Made by a program: the position numbers and the translations under genes. From NCBI GenBank assembly GCA_026168455.1, contig CM047428.1, forward strand, positions 84,834,594 through 84,898,593: a stretch of DNA of 64,000 nt, read 5' to 3'. Below the pieces are notes generated by a model. The model worked only from the letters and a program-made list of their open reading frames with translations, was not told the origin of the DNA and searched no databases. Of the stretch, positions 1 through 14,900 are shown one piece after another; position 1 is the stretch's first letter, and each line of letters begins with the position of its first letter. The stretch is from Theocolax elegans. Lineage: Eukaryota > Arthropoda > Insecta > Hymenoptera > Cerocephalidae.

Positions 1-2965
1 CTAATTTTATATAAATATTTATTCTAATTCGGTTTAGTCTAGTTGGTCATCATGCAAAGTATAGCGTAAAGCGTATCAATAATTCATTATGTAAAAATTA
101 TAATTCAATTATTATGTTTCAAACACTAATACGTGCTACTTTTTTTAGCAAATGAATTACACAAATGCCGCAGTATTGATAAATAAATAATTTTTTGTTA
201 CGCTCCGCTAAACCTGTCGTTATTCATTTTCCTATTTGTTACACTATAATTTAGTAAACAATTATATAAATTTTGTAATAAGCTTTACTTGACCGTATAT
301 TTATCCAGTAAATAAGTAACTAATTTTTATATTAGTAGCCTAATGGAATTGTCTGATAGCGACGCGATAAAGAATTATTTTCATAGCATTGTAAACTGTG
401 ACCCGCACTAGTGTCCTTTTTTCGGTTAAATTCCATGATTGCCAGAAGAGAAAAGATATAAATTAATGAAGATTTATCGCGATTTAAAAATTCTGTACTA
501 AAAGGTACTTTTACATTATAAAAGCGGTTCAATGGTGCCATTAAATACACCGACGCGGGACACGCATACGAGTCTGAGTTTTCATTTATCTTTTTTGTAA
601 TTTTTTAAAAAAATTTTGTCGTACTGGCTATTTTGCAGTCACTCTATTTTTTATTAATTAGAACGAAGTAATCGTTGAAATTCGTTAAAAAAAAAACAAT
701 CAAAGTTAATATTTTAAGTCGTAAAGTTGAGTATTTAATTAATTTAATTCGTTTATATAAGAGTTAACGTTTGTCTCGGACATTTATACAGTTTACCATT
801 TCACTTTTGTCGATCGAAATTTGTTAAATAAAAAGGTGTGTGTTCTCGTACTTTAAGTCTGCGCCAGGAAATCCCTCAGCTGCAAAAGCATCAAGAAATA
901 TTTCTTGAAATCGGAGCCCGCGTTTCCGTTACGAGGTCCAGGCTTCGCGTATACCCGCACCCTTCGTCTCGTGTCTTTTTCAGCGGTTATTTCGTTGCTG
1001 GCTGGTGACTGCTTTTATTACGGCTAATTAGACGGAGGAAGCGATACTTTAACGATCACGATACAACACCGCATATACGAGCGCGTGTGAACCAGAGTTT
1101 AAAATTCGTATCTTCAAATATATCCTCAGAGGAGATAGTTGAGGATGAAATGTTTATTATAAATATTCAGCTATTTTTACTGCAGGATTATACGCGTAAA
1201 ATGATGCATTGTTCATTTATTATTTTAAGTGTTTCGAGCGATCGCTAATTTAGAATTAGATTTGATATAAACAATTTGGCTAGTGGACATAAACTTTCGT
1301 GATTTGATCATTTTTCTTATCGAATAGCTTTTTCTCCGTTTTTGATCCTCCCGAACAAATAGTTGGATTTATTATTAGCTACCGAAAAATAAATATACGA
1401 GGCTCAAGTATATGATCTCTACGTTTCCTCTCGTACATTATCTCTCTTTTTTTACGAACAAGGGGTGGTACATAAGCTCCATAAGTAAAAATTGTATCAT
1501 CATAGAGATTTTCCGTGAGTGGCGCTCGATCATTACCGGATTCCGTTGTAATCTCCCTCATATTCTCTCTCTTTCTCTCTCTCTCTCTCTCTGCTGGTGG
1601 CTGACGGTGTTGCGCTTATTCACTCAGTAGGACAATGTCGTTGCGGTTGAAAGCTAGAGGCAACGGGGAATTTATCGTCGTGCTCGTATTGGGTGCTGCA
1701 TCGTTACTGCGACGCGGTCGTAGGATTGCCAGCGCCATCGGTCTCGTCGTTGTCTACTTCCGGGCTTCGACCTCTGCGGCTTCGACCGAGCGAGAGAGCC
1801 GACCGATAGAAAACGAAGACGAAACCTCGGTTGATGCGCATGCGAGAACCTACCCACCCACCTATACCTTTCTCTCTCTCCTAACCTCCCCCCCCCCACC
1901 CCATCCCTCTCCACGCCTCTCGCTCTATCTCTCTCTTTATCTACACCCAAATCCGTGCACCCCCTACTTTATCCTATTGGTTCGCAGTCTGCTTCCACTT
2001 TCGATTAATTATTAAGCGCACAAATTTTTAATATCTCAAGGTCAACGACCTTCGTTGCCATATTTGTGTATTTCACATTGTCACTATTTATCTCTCAAAC
2101 CCATTTTGATGAAATTATTATAATCATTTGTTTCAAGAGTTAAGAGTTCATTTTTAACACTGAAAAGTTTTACTTTCCATCCGAGCATGAGTAAGGAATT
2201 GCCGCGGAAGGTTCGTTGTAAGCATTCGGTTGGATATCGGTTTCAACCCTTAAATATTTTTATTCACTTCAGTATTTATTAATTAGGAGTAGATAATTAG
2301 AAAATAAAAATTCATAAATTAGTTAAATCAAACTATTTTGTCATATGGTCTGTTTGTAGCCTTAATTTAATTATAATTTTCTTTAGTGAACATTAAAAAT
2401 TTTAAGATTAATTCAATCAACCTTTTGGTCACTCATTGCGGAACTATTAGACAGCTTTTGATTAAACTACTAGTTTTTATCTAAAAAAACGTTTTATGAA
2501 ACCTTTCATTATTTACTAGGGTTATTATAATTTTAATTCCTCTGGCGCGTTATCTGCATAATCCCTAAATTATGTTATACGGAAAGTGAAACTGTATAAA
2601 TTTGAAAACCTTATGTTGAAAATTAAATAAGAGAAAATTGACTTGATATAGCCCTTTACTAAGTAAATATGTTTTCCTTTAAACGTCAAATGACACAAAA
2701 TAGGCAAAAGTATCAATAATTATATTAATCGTATTAGTAGTAATTTACTGTAGTACATACTCAACTTGTAATCGATGAGCAATGCTGCACAGAATAAATT
2801 AAATAGTATACACGATCTTTCACTACTTACATTACAACAATAAAAGATACCATACACGTAAAACATAATTAATGTTATTATAGGATGAAATGCACAATCA
2901 CGTAATAAATGTATAGTATGATTATCACAGATGAATAACGATCGTGCGTTTGATTTCTGTTGCAG
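1..2965. other. Upstream region of the giant zinc-finger gene; possible promoter and leader exons
   Basis: No convincing coding gene is visible here. Most of it is AT-rich, but about 840-1,110 and 1,500-2,000 are clearly GC-richer. A CT-repeat (about 1,561-1,591) is followed by a TCAGT initiator-like string near 1,624, so a transcription start in this patch is plausible. The first clear coding exon begins at 2,966 after the acceptor ttctgttgcag and enters in phase, needing one base from an upstream exon. At least one leader exon must therefore lie in this region or before the window. One candidate is the ATG at 2,187 followed by a single A and a GTAAGG donor, which would splice in frame. This is inference, not proof. 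Confidence 0.4.
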
Positions 2966-5900
2966 AAGCGGACGCGGGTGTGAAGAAAGCAGCGGACGTG
3001 GCCAGTTCAGGGGCTGCTTGCGGTGTGTCGAAAATGGTTGCCTCGACGCACAGTCTCGATGACTTGGGGGTAAGCCAGATAGCCAGCGCGAGTCAACAAC
3101 ATCAGAATCACCATCATTCGCAGCAGTCGCAACCGGTGACCACCGATAAGCACCATCACGCGCATCATCATCATCATCATCATCCATACGGGAAGTCTGC
3201 TCAAAGTGCCCAGGACAAGCGTAGTCGTCTGAGTAATGTCATCAACAATCTACGGAAAAAGGTGCCTCCAGAAACCACCAAGTGCGATTCTCCCGTGATA
3301 AAAGAAGAAGACGGCAGGAGTAGCGTCGAGCGTAACCTGGAGACGCTGGAGAAGTACGTGATGACGGTACTGAACAGCGTGATCGAGGACGAGGAGAAAA
3401 CGAGCAAAAAGGATGTGGACACGGAGAGACCAAACGCGAACAAAGACGTAGCCAAAACGACGGAGGCGGCACCGACGAACGATGCGAAAGAGTCGAACGG
3501 CCCTGTTGTCGCGGTGCCTTCGCGCGAGGAAGACAACTTTCCGGTCTCCGAAGTCACGATGGAACCGTCCGAGGCAAACGAGAGCAAACTCGATGCCGCG
3601 GTTCCCTTCGTCGATCAAGCGGACACCAAGGTTCACCGCGATCCCGTGGATAACGACAAAGAGAAAGAGAAAAATGATCCTGCTAGCGAGGTGAGGGAGA
3701 CGAGACTTATGGAGAGGTCGACGGATTCGTGTAAACCAACTACCCACGATGCGGACGTCGTCGACGCTTGTGACTCGCGAACCGCACCCAAGCTCTCCGA
3801 AGACAGTCCTCGATCGCTCGGTGCAATTATTCTCGATCGATTGACCGACCGGTTTCAGGACAGATCTCCTAAGCAGGAAGGGAAGAAGGAATCGCCACTG
3901 GATTCAGAGTTGAAAGTAGTTTGTAAGGAATTGGTGAACGATCTCTTGAACAATATCTTCCAGTCGATGGAGGAACCATCCAGGTGTGGAACGATCGTGG
4001 AAAAAGAGGCCGAATCGAATTTAGAGAACTCGACGCAGAGTCTGCATTGCAGTTTGCCGCTGGATAAAGTGGCCTCTGTGCTCCCAACTTGTCAAACACC
4101 ATCCGTTGGAAGTGGTTCTCCGTCGTCAACGACGAACGCGCAGAAAACGAGTCCCTCGAAAACGACGTCTTCCCCGCAGGCTGTGGAAGCCAGCTCGGTC
4201 CCGACGAAGAGTCCAACCAAGGCAGCGGTTTCCCCTACGGTGAGGCATTTGTGCCTCTACTGCGACCGGAAATTTTTGTCCATCTCGTTGAGGCAACGTC
4301 ACACCGAACGAGTTCACCAGCCGAGCGGTGGTCGTCGTTCCGAGAGGAATTCACGAAAGCCCAGCCAACAAAACTGCCAGTATTGCGTGGACAGATCCTC
4401 GGAAAATTTGGAGGGTCTGTTTCAGCACATGGTCGGGAGTCACAGTGACAAGTACCACGGTTGCCTCCTCTGCTCCACTAGGTATCTGACCAGAGATGCC
4501 TTGACATTGCACATTCACGAGATCCATAGTATCGTGACGGTGCAAATGGAAAAGCTGAAGGAACCCATACCTACCTCGGTGAAGGATATAAGTGTGAAGC
4601 TATCCACCGAAACTACCGCCAAAGAGGACTCTGCGTCGAGCGCCGTCGTTGCGAAGAAGTCACCCGCGAGAGATCAGGTAAACAGCCCAGAGTTCGACAA
4701 TACGTTTTACAACAGCGTGAGCTGCAACATTAGGGAGAATCTCCTTCATCACATTGATGGTAAAATTCAAGTGGATTCGGTAGTGAACTTTACGCCCTCT
4801 TCGTCAACGAGCAATTCAGTCTCGTTGTCCTCGGAAAGTAGTAGCACCGCTACCAGTGCCACAAGTACCACCGGCACCACCACTACCAGCAACAGTAGCA
4901 GTACCAGTACCAAGATACCGCAGTATCAGTTACCCATAGACATCTCGTTGACGGCCGTGACGCCGGTCTATAACAAAGATTACCCAACAGCTCCCGAGGA
5001 ATACGAGAATTCGAGCGAGTTAGCGGGTAAACCAGGAAAAACGAGTACTCGATCACATCCGCGGAGGGTTTCTTTCGAGAAGTACAACTTTCCGCGGAAG
5101 TACGATGGCAAAGAGCAGTGGAGCTGCTCGATCAAGGATCTCAGTAAATTCGATATATCGACTCAGTTGACGTTGCGGAAGAAACAGCGTTTCATCAAAG
5201 AGTGCACGACGTTGAACAGAATCGAAGGAGTTACCTCTGTTGCGGACAACGACCAAAGGACTGATGACCACTCAAAGAAAAATGTCGTCGATGATAACGA
5301 ACATCATACACAAGTGGATAACACAGTGAAGAGTGACGTTACCAAGAATTCCATCGGCCCTAACCAAAGTGAACAGTTGGTAAATGGTGCTGATGTTAGT
5401 GAAAGTGATGTTAGTAAAAATCTTAGTGGTGAGTGCGCGATTCCTGCAACATCAGTTACGGAAACATCTGTAAAAATTGAACCCGTAGAGCCAACGATAT
5501 TTTCCACCGAGTTTGAAAGTTTTATCAAACTCAACAAATGGAAAGCAGGTAGCAATCCGGGGAAGGATTCTGCCATCGTCTATGCCGAACTTACCGGTGA
5601 ATGGTCTCGACCGAGAGTCTACATATGTGGTGCTTGTGCCGATAGATACGTGAGTATCGTTTATACCTTTTACATTTTACTTTGCACCTAGAATCGTACA
5701 AATCTCACGCATGTCGCCAGTTGAAGATTTACAAAAAGTTGATCATTTATATTAAAGTTCTGTATTACTCCTATCTTACCACACGAAACTCGAAAGCCGC
5801 AAAATGATTGAAATTCATATGCCGCTCTCAAATGTAGTGGTTCTTACCTCTTGAGTAATGCCTGAATAATTACATGTACTATCGTACATAGACAAACAAA

Positions 5901-8900
5901 TTTGTTAAATACTTCTCAAGTACAATTAAAAAATGTAAATTCATAAAGACATATATATTTATGAGATTTTATAATGTAGTTTTTGGCCTAAGCAGGGTTG
6001 AGTAATTATTACCGAATATGTGCGCACTACGGCTAGTGCAAAATTTACTTGTTAAATTGCAAAGTTCGATATAATTTGTTATTTATTTGTATAATATAGT
6101 GAGCTAATTTTCGAGAAGACATATATAGTACTATCATCCCTTATGAATTTTAGTGAGACAAAATGTTGTTTCTTTCAATTGACAAACTTATTTTTTTATA
6201 TAAAGACTAATTTTGTATATCCATTTGACAATTAGTAAAGAATAAAACATTTAATGTATTTATAAAATTGTATTTAATTAGAATCTAGAAACAAAGCCTA
6301 TACAGGCACTAATTAAAAGTAAACTTTTAATTAAACAACTAAAATTAACGGAGTTTCAAAGTCCATTTTAACGCTCTCTATTTACCTTATGGACAATCGA
6401 TAAGTGATTAAAAATTATGAGAAATATAATTGTATTACTGTTACAAATATGAGTTAATTGCTCTTCGTTTATCAATAATTTGACAGTGTGCTAAATTTCA
6501 GACCATAATATTTATTGATGTTCGAAAACTGATCCCTATCAAATATGCGAACCTATAACTGGTTTTATATTTTTGGTAAAGACTAGTATTGCTGTCTGAA
6601 ATTTAATACATTAAAACGAAGGACGGTGCATTATAATTCTTAATCAATTATTAGGACTTTAGCTCCCTCTCCATAAGTAGGGAATAAATAAATTGTAAGT
6701 TTGTAATTAAAAATGTATGATTTGAATTAAAATTAACTGTCAATTAATTAATTATCGAATTAAAGAATCAAATAATCATATAATTCCTGTTAAACATAAA
6801 TGTATATTGAGCATTATGTTGTATAAAATTAATCATATAAAAAATTTATGTGATTAACATTTGCAGCCGTAAATTATGAATTAAAGAATAGTAAATTTGT
6901 AATGAGTGTCAAAAATAAGCTAAACAATATCATTGTCAATAATTACTCGTACATAAGAGAACGTTTATTTCTATTATCAATAATTAAAAATAATAGTTAG
7001 CCACACGTAGTTTGTTTTTTTAAATATTTCTACTAAAATAAACCTATTTACGATTACGGATTTAAAAAAAGTCATCATCAACCGCTAACATCAACATTAA
7101 GGAAGTACGGAATGTGCGCTCTGCGGTCAAATTATAATTATTTGCTGCTAGCTACGAAGTTCAAACCCGTTACATTTGTACATTTAATTCTTTCTTTAAG
7201 AAGGGGGTGTTGGACTCAAATTATAATGTTTATTTTTCACTTTTTTATAAACAAATGAATAAATTAAAAAAGCATTAGTGATGTTTTAAACAATATACCC
7301 AAATTTTTCCAGATTTTTGAATTTATAATTGAGTACGATGTTTGGGTTGAAATTTTATGCCTCGTTTGAGGAATAATAACCGACCAAAAACTGTATACTC
7401 AATTATTATTAAAAAAATGATGTTTTCTTGAAAAAATCATAACGTCAAGCTGCTCCTTCAGTTTAAAGCTATCCGTATAAATTTTGTAGATTTTTAATTC
7501 AATATTTTAGATATAATTTTTGGATTGAAATGTGCAGCAGATTTCTGTAATTTGGGTCCGACATCCCGTTATTGCACACCACTGCGTTATTTATCGAAAA
7601 ATAAACTATCTCGTTTAACGTCGATAAAATCCCAGTGGAGAGAGGATTTTGAGGTTAGTTAGGTAAAACTATTAATTCCGGATTTATTGGCCATTTTTAG
7701 TCGAACGGCCAGTTTGTGATCGATAAAACGTTACGTAAATGCTTCAATGATAATCATTTTGGTTTTGTACAATGTCTTCATTGCAAATTAACAGGCTCTT
7801 AAAAGACCGTTTCTACTTCAACATTTTAGTATATTTTTTAATTATAACCTTTATACGTTTAAAGTATTATTATTTTTATTTTATCGACGATCAGCTTTTT
7901 GCTCGTCGCAGTTGAATAAGATATTACAACGCTTATAATAAATTTATTATTATAAATAAGATAATATTTCTATTATTAGTGCGATAAATAATTTTAGTAC
8001 CGGATGAGATGTCAGAAAAAAAATGAACACTTCCATATATTTAATTTGACCTTCGGTACATATATATATATATATTTTCAATATTTACGCAAACGTTTTG
8101 CTTTCATCGAATTTTTACTTCTTCAAGATTTTACAAATCTTTCGAAGAATAGTAATAATGAAATTTATACGTACTATTAATCAACGTGGTTTCGTATGCG
8201 AGTAATAAACGATTAACCATATTGCAAGGTTGTATATTATTTAGGTGTGTAAATGCATCGTAAAAATTTCGCATCAGGTTGCAACGAGGCGAGCCGAAGA
8301 AATTATTCAGTAGTTCGAAAGAAACTTTTTACGGAATCGCTCGAATAAGCGTGTCTCAAATCTTTTTTTCTTTTACTCGCTCGCACGGATACGTTTTTAA
8401 AAGAGTGATTCGGTTACGATTGAATTTTTATAATTAATATCTTTCTTCATCAACTGGTGTTTCAAGAACTGTGCAAACGAAATGTGTTGTCAAACTTTTA
8501 TAAATAAACAAAAATGTTTATTTTTCAACTAATTACTTGTCATGCGTCGTTAATAGTGTTTCCTTATTAATATATATATATATACACTGAGGAAAATGGT
8601 ATAGTAAAAATTACAATATTATTATATAGTAATTTGTTGTTATAAATTCTAATAAAAAATACGACATGCATCCTAATATTCGCTATATAAAATATAGTTA
8701 ACATTATTATAATCCAAGTAAATCTTAAAAATCTCAAAATGAATCCACGAGCGCGCATACCATAATTTTTCAATAAACTTTGTAAAATATATAAGTGTTT
8801 GTCTACGATGCAACATTAGATGTGTAAAAGTTAGATACATTCCCCTAGTGTTACGCTCAGTTTTAATCCCTAATAGAATACTTAACGAGTATTCACGTAA

Positions 8901-11900
8901 TTATTAGTTCATTTTGAAGAAATCACAGGTTTTTCGCATGAACGTGTTGGATAAAATTTGGTTAAAAATTGTATTTACTCATTTTGATGTAAATTAATAA
9001 TTTCACATACCTTTTTGAATTTTATCGTTCAATATAATATATTTAACTGATTACGAATTATTTATATAATCGCCTGTATAAATAATGAGTCTTTTTCAAC
9101 ACGTCAGTAGTTATGATGTATTTTTAGGTGAGATTTGTACGTTAAAAAGAATTCACAAGTTTTTTCGATAATAATACTCATCATGAAACAATATGAATGT
9201 GTAATTAGTAATAAATAATATTATTTTTAATATTTCTACTGTTTACGTAATTATTAATATTTCTCATTGATGATGATTGTTAACCGAGTTTAAAAAAACA
9301 TTTAATACAAATTAATCCTTATTTAACCTTATTAGATTAAGATGAAATTTATATAAAATAAAATGAGTTAATTTTTTGTCGAAAATACTTAAAAACTCTT
9401 AACAGCTTAAATAAATAGAATGAATCTAGTTTTCTATAGAATGGACCGTAATGTTGTATTGTAAACGAAAAAGGGTGATGCGTAGGGGACGATAGTTACA
9501 CACATTGTTGTATAAACATGATAATTTTCAGGCCATTGCAAATATTCGACCCCTCGATTTATGAAAAGAAAAATGTTTCCGTTATATCGATTTATAAACC
9601 AAGTATAAGATCACCAATTAACTAACAAACATTGTCCTCGTAGGTGACCCTGAAGGAGCTGGAAGATCACAAGTCCGCTGCCCACCCGAACGTATGGTGC
9701 ATGCACTTTGAATTCTCCGGGGAACAGCGGGAGTTGTACAAGCACCTGGTCTTCCTTCCGGGTCGTAGCGCGAGTCCGACGTCGACCGTGAAAACTCGGC
9801 AACAGACGATCGCGAGCCTGCCACCCGAAAAAGTTTGCACCAAGTGCGCCAAGAGCTGCGGGAGCCTCGCCGAGTTGCACCGACACATGCTCGAGTGCGG
9901 GGGCGACCAAGCCTGGCTCCTCGGACTCTTCGGCAACGGCAAGAAGAAATGCAAGTGGCGCCCGTTCGGGAGCAGAAGTCGCAGACGCCGGCAAAGAGGC
10001 ATGAAGCGCAGCATACAAAATTCCCAAACCCCCAGGAATGTCCAGCCTAGAGAGAGGACGGTACCCGCTGGACCTCGCGTCAGGCCGAGCGATCGTAAGT
10101 CATCTCTCCTTGCGCCTTCTTTTTATACTTATTCTGAAACAATACCTTTTTACCCAACCGAAATGTATATATACATAAAAGTACTATTTTCACAATAATT
10201 GGTATTATTCGTAGAATAATTTAAGGAGGTAGCGTACCTGATGAGTTACCGACCAAGTAAAAAAGATAATTATTACATTTATTTAACCCGAATACAGAAC
10301 TGCACTAGATAATTTCACAAAGTTCCAGGTCAATATTACGAAGACACTCTAAAAAATGTCTGGTGTCCGAAAATGTACGATTTTCCGTGATTCTTCGGTG
10401 TAGAAATTTTTTAAGGTGTCCCTGTTGTATTGACCTGGAACTTTGTGGAATGACTTATTATTTCATAATCTAGTGCTTTGTAGTGTTTTCTATTTGGATT
10501 TTGCATACAATGCAATGCTTTTTCTCCTCGGTCGGTTACCCACCGGGTATGCCATCCTAGCACATCCGCGATATCGTTGCCCTCCGATATTTCACTTAAA
10601 TTTTAATATAAATGACTAATTTGTACAACTATATAGTACTCCTGAGTCAGTGGTAAATGACATTTGCAAGCGACCAAACAAAATAAGTTGATTTTTACAT
10701 TTAACTAACAAAATCTAATTATTCTGTAAAAAATGTATAATTTTGATACATTCCTTGGTGGTAATAGACATCTTAAAAAAAGATGCAAATTTTTTTTGCA
10801 AGATACTTTTGTATTTAAGTTTTTCGTGTGATAATATACATCGCTAAATAAATGTAATATTTAACATTATTCGCTTGGTTGATTGATAACATTCAAGTAT
10901 GCCAGGTATCTCCCTTAAGGGGATGTCCGATTCTAATTACAAGTATCTACCTTCAAAACCTGAAAACTATACATAAAATATATGAACATAAAAATTTTAA
11001 TATCGTACGCGATGCTCAAATGATATAGAGAAGAAAATTACAGGGTGAATCTTTTTGAAAAAAGTAATCAAAATTAATAAATAACTTTTGGTCAGTTGCG
11101 GTTGTATATAAAAAATTATTTTTCGGGCGAAAAGCGAACCAATCGTAATTTCAAAAAATATAAAAATATATTGTGCCAATTTAATTTCTGGATATATCAC
11201 ACGTCATACCTCCTTAATTAAATGTTAATAGATATTATTTATTTTTACAATTATTTATTATTTAATTCGTGGAAATTTACATGCATAAAATTGTTGTATA
11301 CAAGGAATTATGCTTACTGATATATAATTCAATTTACTAGTCCGTAACATGTACCTCCTTTTATCATAATATTAGACAATCGTAACAACCATGTTAAAGA
11401 GAGTATCGGCAACGCCTAATCCATTTTCCTTACTTAAAATGATGCATAAATTCGAATTTTACAAAACTCTTTATAATATTATAGTATTACGGTATTGAAC
11501 AGTAACACATAAAGTACAAAACGACGCTATTCGATAAAAATAATATAGAATAACACGTGGTTTACAATTAGTTTTTGAGAGGTTAATATTAATAATAATA
11601 AGGAAAACTACTAAGTAAATATTAGATTGAGTGATTGATCGTATACCCGTTTTACGTTTCAGGCGAAAGCATTCAAAAGATGTTGGAAAATCTACCCGCA
11701 AAACGAGCAACTAGAAAAGTACTTCAGGAGAATGCTTCACGATGTCAAGGACGTCTTCGAAATGTAAGTGTACTTTTATCTTTATCTACCAAAATTGGCG
11801 AATTTTGAATCATTGAGGAGACGTTTACTATTTTTGTATACGGTCGTTTCGGATTGATTAAGGAGGTTCCATAATCAATTTTTTATGATTAATTAATAAA

Positions 11901-14900
11901 AAAGTAGAACAGTATGTGAAAAAATAAGAGAAGTGGCGCCTTCGTTTATTGACAATCTAGCTGTGTGCTGAATTCTAGATTAAAATATTATTGCGTTTTC
12001 GAGAAAAGTCTTACCAAAAGTATCAAATTTTTTCACCTCGTTGAGGTTAGATTCACATTTTTGGTAAGACTTTTCTCAAAAACGCAATATAATTTTAATC
12101 TGAAATTCAGCACACAGTTAGATTATCAATAAACGAAGGCGCCTCTTCTCTTATTTTTTCACATACTGTTTTATTTACTAATTTATTACTAATAATCACG
12201 ATTGCCGATAAGGTAGGGAGGATAAATATTGACTATGGCACCCCGTTAATCTTTATGATAAGCGAATTTATTTCATTAATTGTAGAAGTAATCAGCGATC
12301 TCAAAAACTGCAGAATCAAATATTTTGTATACTTTTTTTTGATGCAATTCAGCGATTTACGCGAAATTTCGGCGTCATCTTAGAATAAACGTTTTTAGAA
12401 TCGAACTTGAGATTCGTAATAAGCGTCCCCAAAATATGACAGATTCCAATATTATAAATTAATGTTTCATAAATAACGTTAAATTGCTTTTACTTCAAAT
12501 GAAAGGTTCTTAAATAAAAGTAATGACTTAGTTTTTACAAAGTTTCGAGTTACTTTTTCACCCTTACACATAGATATACCTCCAATATATTTCATGAGTA
12601 TCCTTCTTTCTATTCGTCAATTATAATCTAATACTATAAAAAAATAATTATATATTCTGTTAAGAGATTATTTGAAAATTGATAAATATTCCTACTTATG
12701 ATTATTTGTAAACAAAGTAGAATTTAGTACATCAGTGCTATTTTTTAAATTATTTTTAATTTGAAATTTGATGTAATAATGTAGAGAGGGTAAAAGTTGA
12801 ACGAATTCGTGAATAGTACTGTACAGATTAGCGTTATCAAACAATGGATACACTAAGCGTAACGAAACTTGTATTTTTCGATTTCAGGCTCAGCCACGTA
12901 CCAGTGCATCGGACAACCCAGCTTCTCGTATTGTCAAGAGCAAGGCAGCTTTGCGCAACAAGCTACTGAAAAACGCCAAGTCCTTCCACCGGAAGAAGAA
13001 TCTCCGCGAGGAGAAGCAGCAACAACAGCAACAACAGCAGCAAGAAGAAGAGTCGAGCGTCGTGACCCCAAAACCTGGCGCAACGAATAATCCCCGAAAA
13101 TTCCTGAGAAAGACTCGAGTGCTAGCCAAACGGAGAAACTTGGAAGCATCGCGTCAGTTGCCGCGTCGTACGATCCAGCTGAGAAGTGCGCTCTCATCTG
13201 AGTTGCCGAAGAAGCGAAGTACTCCGGAAACCCCGGTTGTTCCCGAGACCACATTAGTCCGAAAGAAGCAGCGGATAACCGATCCGCTGAGCGCGAAGAG
13301 CTCGAAAACGAAGCTGAAGTTACGCACAACCCCGATCGCCACCTCTACCTCCACCGCGACCACCACCGACGGGAAGTTCAACCGAGGGGTCAAGAGCGGA
13401 CGACCAGTGAACGACCCGGCGCGCCTTCTCACCAGGTCGAAGCTGCGCGCTGCAGCGAAGCTCGCGTGGAAGGGATGCGCTGAGAGTACTCGCCGATTAC
13501 GGTCGACCAACACCGAGGAGGCTGCTCCGGTCGAGCAGCCAAGCCCCTCGACGGAGCCGAAAACGAGAGGTAGGAGACCCTCTTCGATCCTCGCCTCGAA
13601 ATCCAAAACTGACTCGGCCAAGTCAGGACTACGATCGGCCAAGGAAACGGCCTCGGACTCGCCGAAACGAAACAGCCCTAAGTCGACGACAGAGCCCACC
13701 GCCGCGGAAGAGGAGCAGTCCGGCCTCGTGACTCGCAGCTCCTCCCGCGCCAGAAAGGATGTCAAGGAGAAGAGCCAAGCACCCGTCGAACCGGTGGTCG
13801 TCGTTGTCGTCAAGACCAAGGACCCGCTCGAGAAGCGAACTCCAAAGCGTGGCGGCAAGGAGACGGAATCACCGGCGACCACGAAGCGAGAGAAGCCGGG
13901 AACGCTGAGAAAGTCACCTAGAATCAAGGAGATCGAACCTAAGGACACTACTCCCGAGACAGAGGCGAAACCCGCGGACACGGTCGAAACGAACGAAGAT
14001 ACCGAAACAGTCGAGTCGAAGGAGTCGAAGGAGTCGAAGGAGTCGAAGGAATCGAAGGAATCGAAGGAATTGAAGGAATCGAAGGAATCGAAGGAATTGA
14101 AGGAATCAAAGGAATCGAAGGAAACAAAAGAATCGAAGGAAACAAAGGAATCGAAGGAATCGACGGCGCCTCGCGAAAGAGAGACGAAGGAGGAGCCAGT
14201 GAAGAAACGCCGAGGGAGAGCGAAACGCGTGGAAGAGCCGCCTCTACCAGAAGCGCCAACGACGACGATGGAGCAGCCGGAAGAGCTTGAGCCGAGCGAG
14301 TTGGTCGAACGAGACTCCTCGGAGACTGGTAACCCCCAGAACTTAAGCTTGGAGCACCTGCAGCAGGAATCGTCAAATTCCAACATGGACAGCGGAAAAG
14401 AAAACTCGTCCGAAACGACGATCGGCTCATCGAAAGTCAAAGCTGTCCGGCCAAAGAAAACTCGAGGTTTGCGCAAAGAGGCCAAGGTGTCGAAGCGCTC
14501 GCTCAATAGTGTCATCGGAATATTGACGGAAGTTGTGAATGTGCCCGTGGAGCCGCTCGACTCGACGGTGGTCTTGACACTCCAAGCGACCACCGAAACT
14601 GAAGTATGTCGGGAAACCAACGAGCAACCACCGCCGCCATCAACTCCACCACCACCATCTACCGAGGATATCGAGACTTCTCGAAAAATATCCGAGGCGA
14701 ACACTGATTCGGACACCACAAAACCCAAGGAGACGATCGAGTTAATCGAGCCACGAAACGACGAGAACGCGATTCCTAGCTCGGAAGTGAGTGCGGACCA
14801 AGAAGCTAAATCTACGGTAACCCTACCGGAAGAGTCGGCAAGCGATATAATATTAGATTTATCGAGAAGGAAACCTAAAGGAAAAGGATCGTTTTTGGAA

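Larger units (their letters stand above)
10095..11662. other. Intron 2 of the giant gene
   Basis: Runs from the GTAAGT donor at 10,095 to the acceptor acgtttcag at 11,662. It contains an F2 hairpin element and an F1-like element, with an F2-like end remnant (gtatgcca...cccttaa, about 10,898-10,918) directly abutting the F1-like copy. No coding exon is supported. Confidence 0.7.

Noticed and set aside
1635..2015. 126-codon + strand ORF in the GC-rich patch before the giant gene
   Set aside because: The second half is translated CT-repeat, there is no donor at its end and no recognisable domain. Better seen as leader or promoter DNA.
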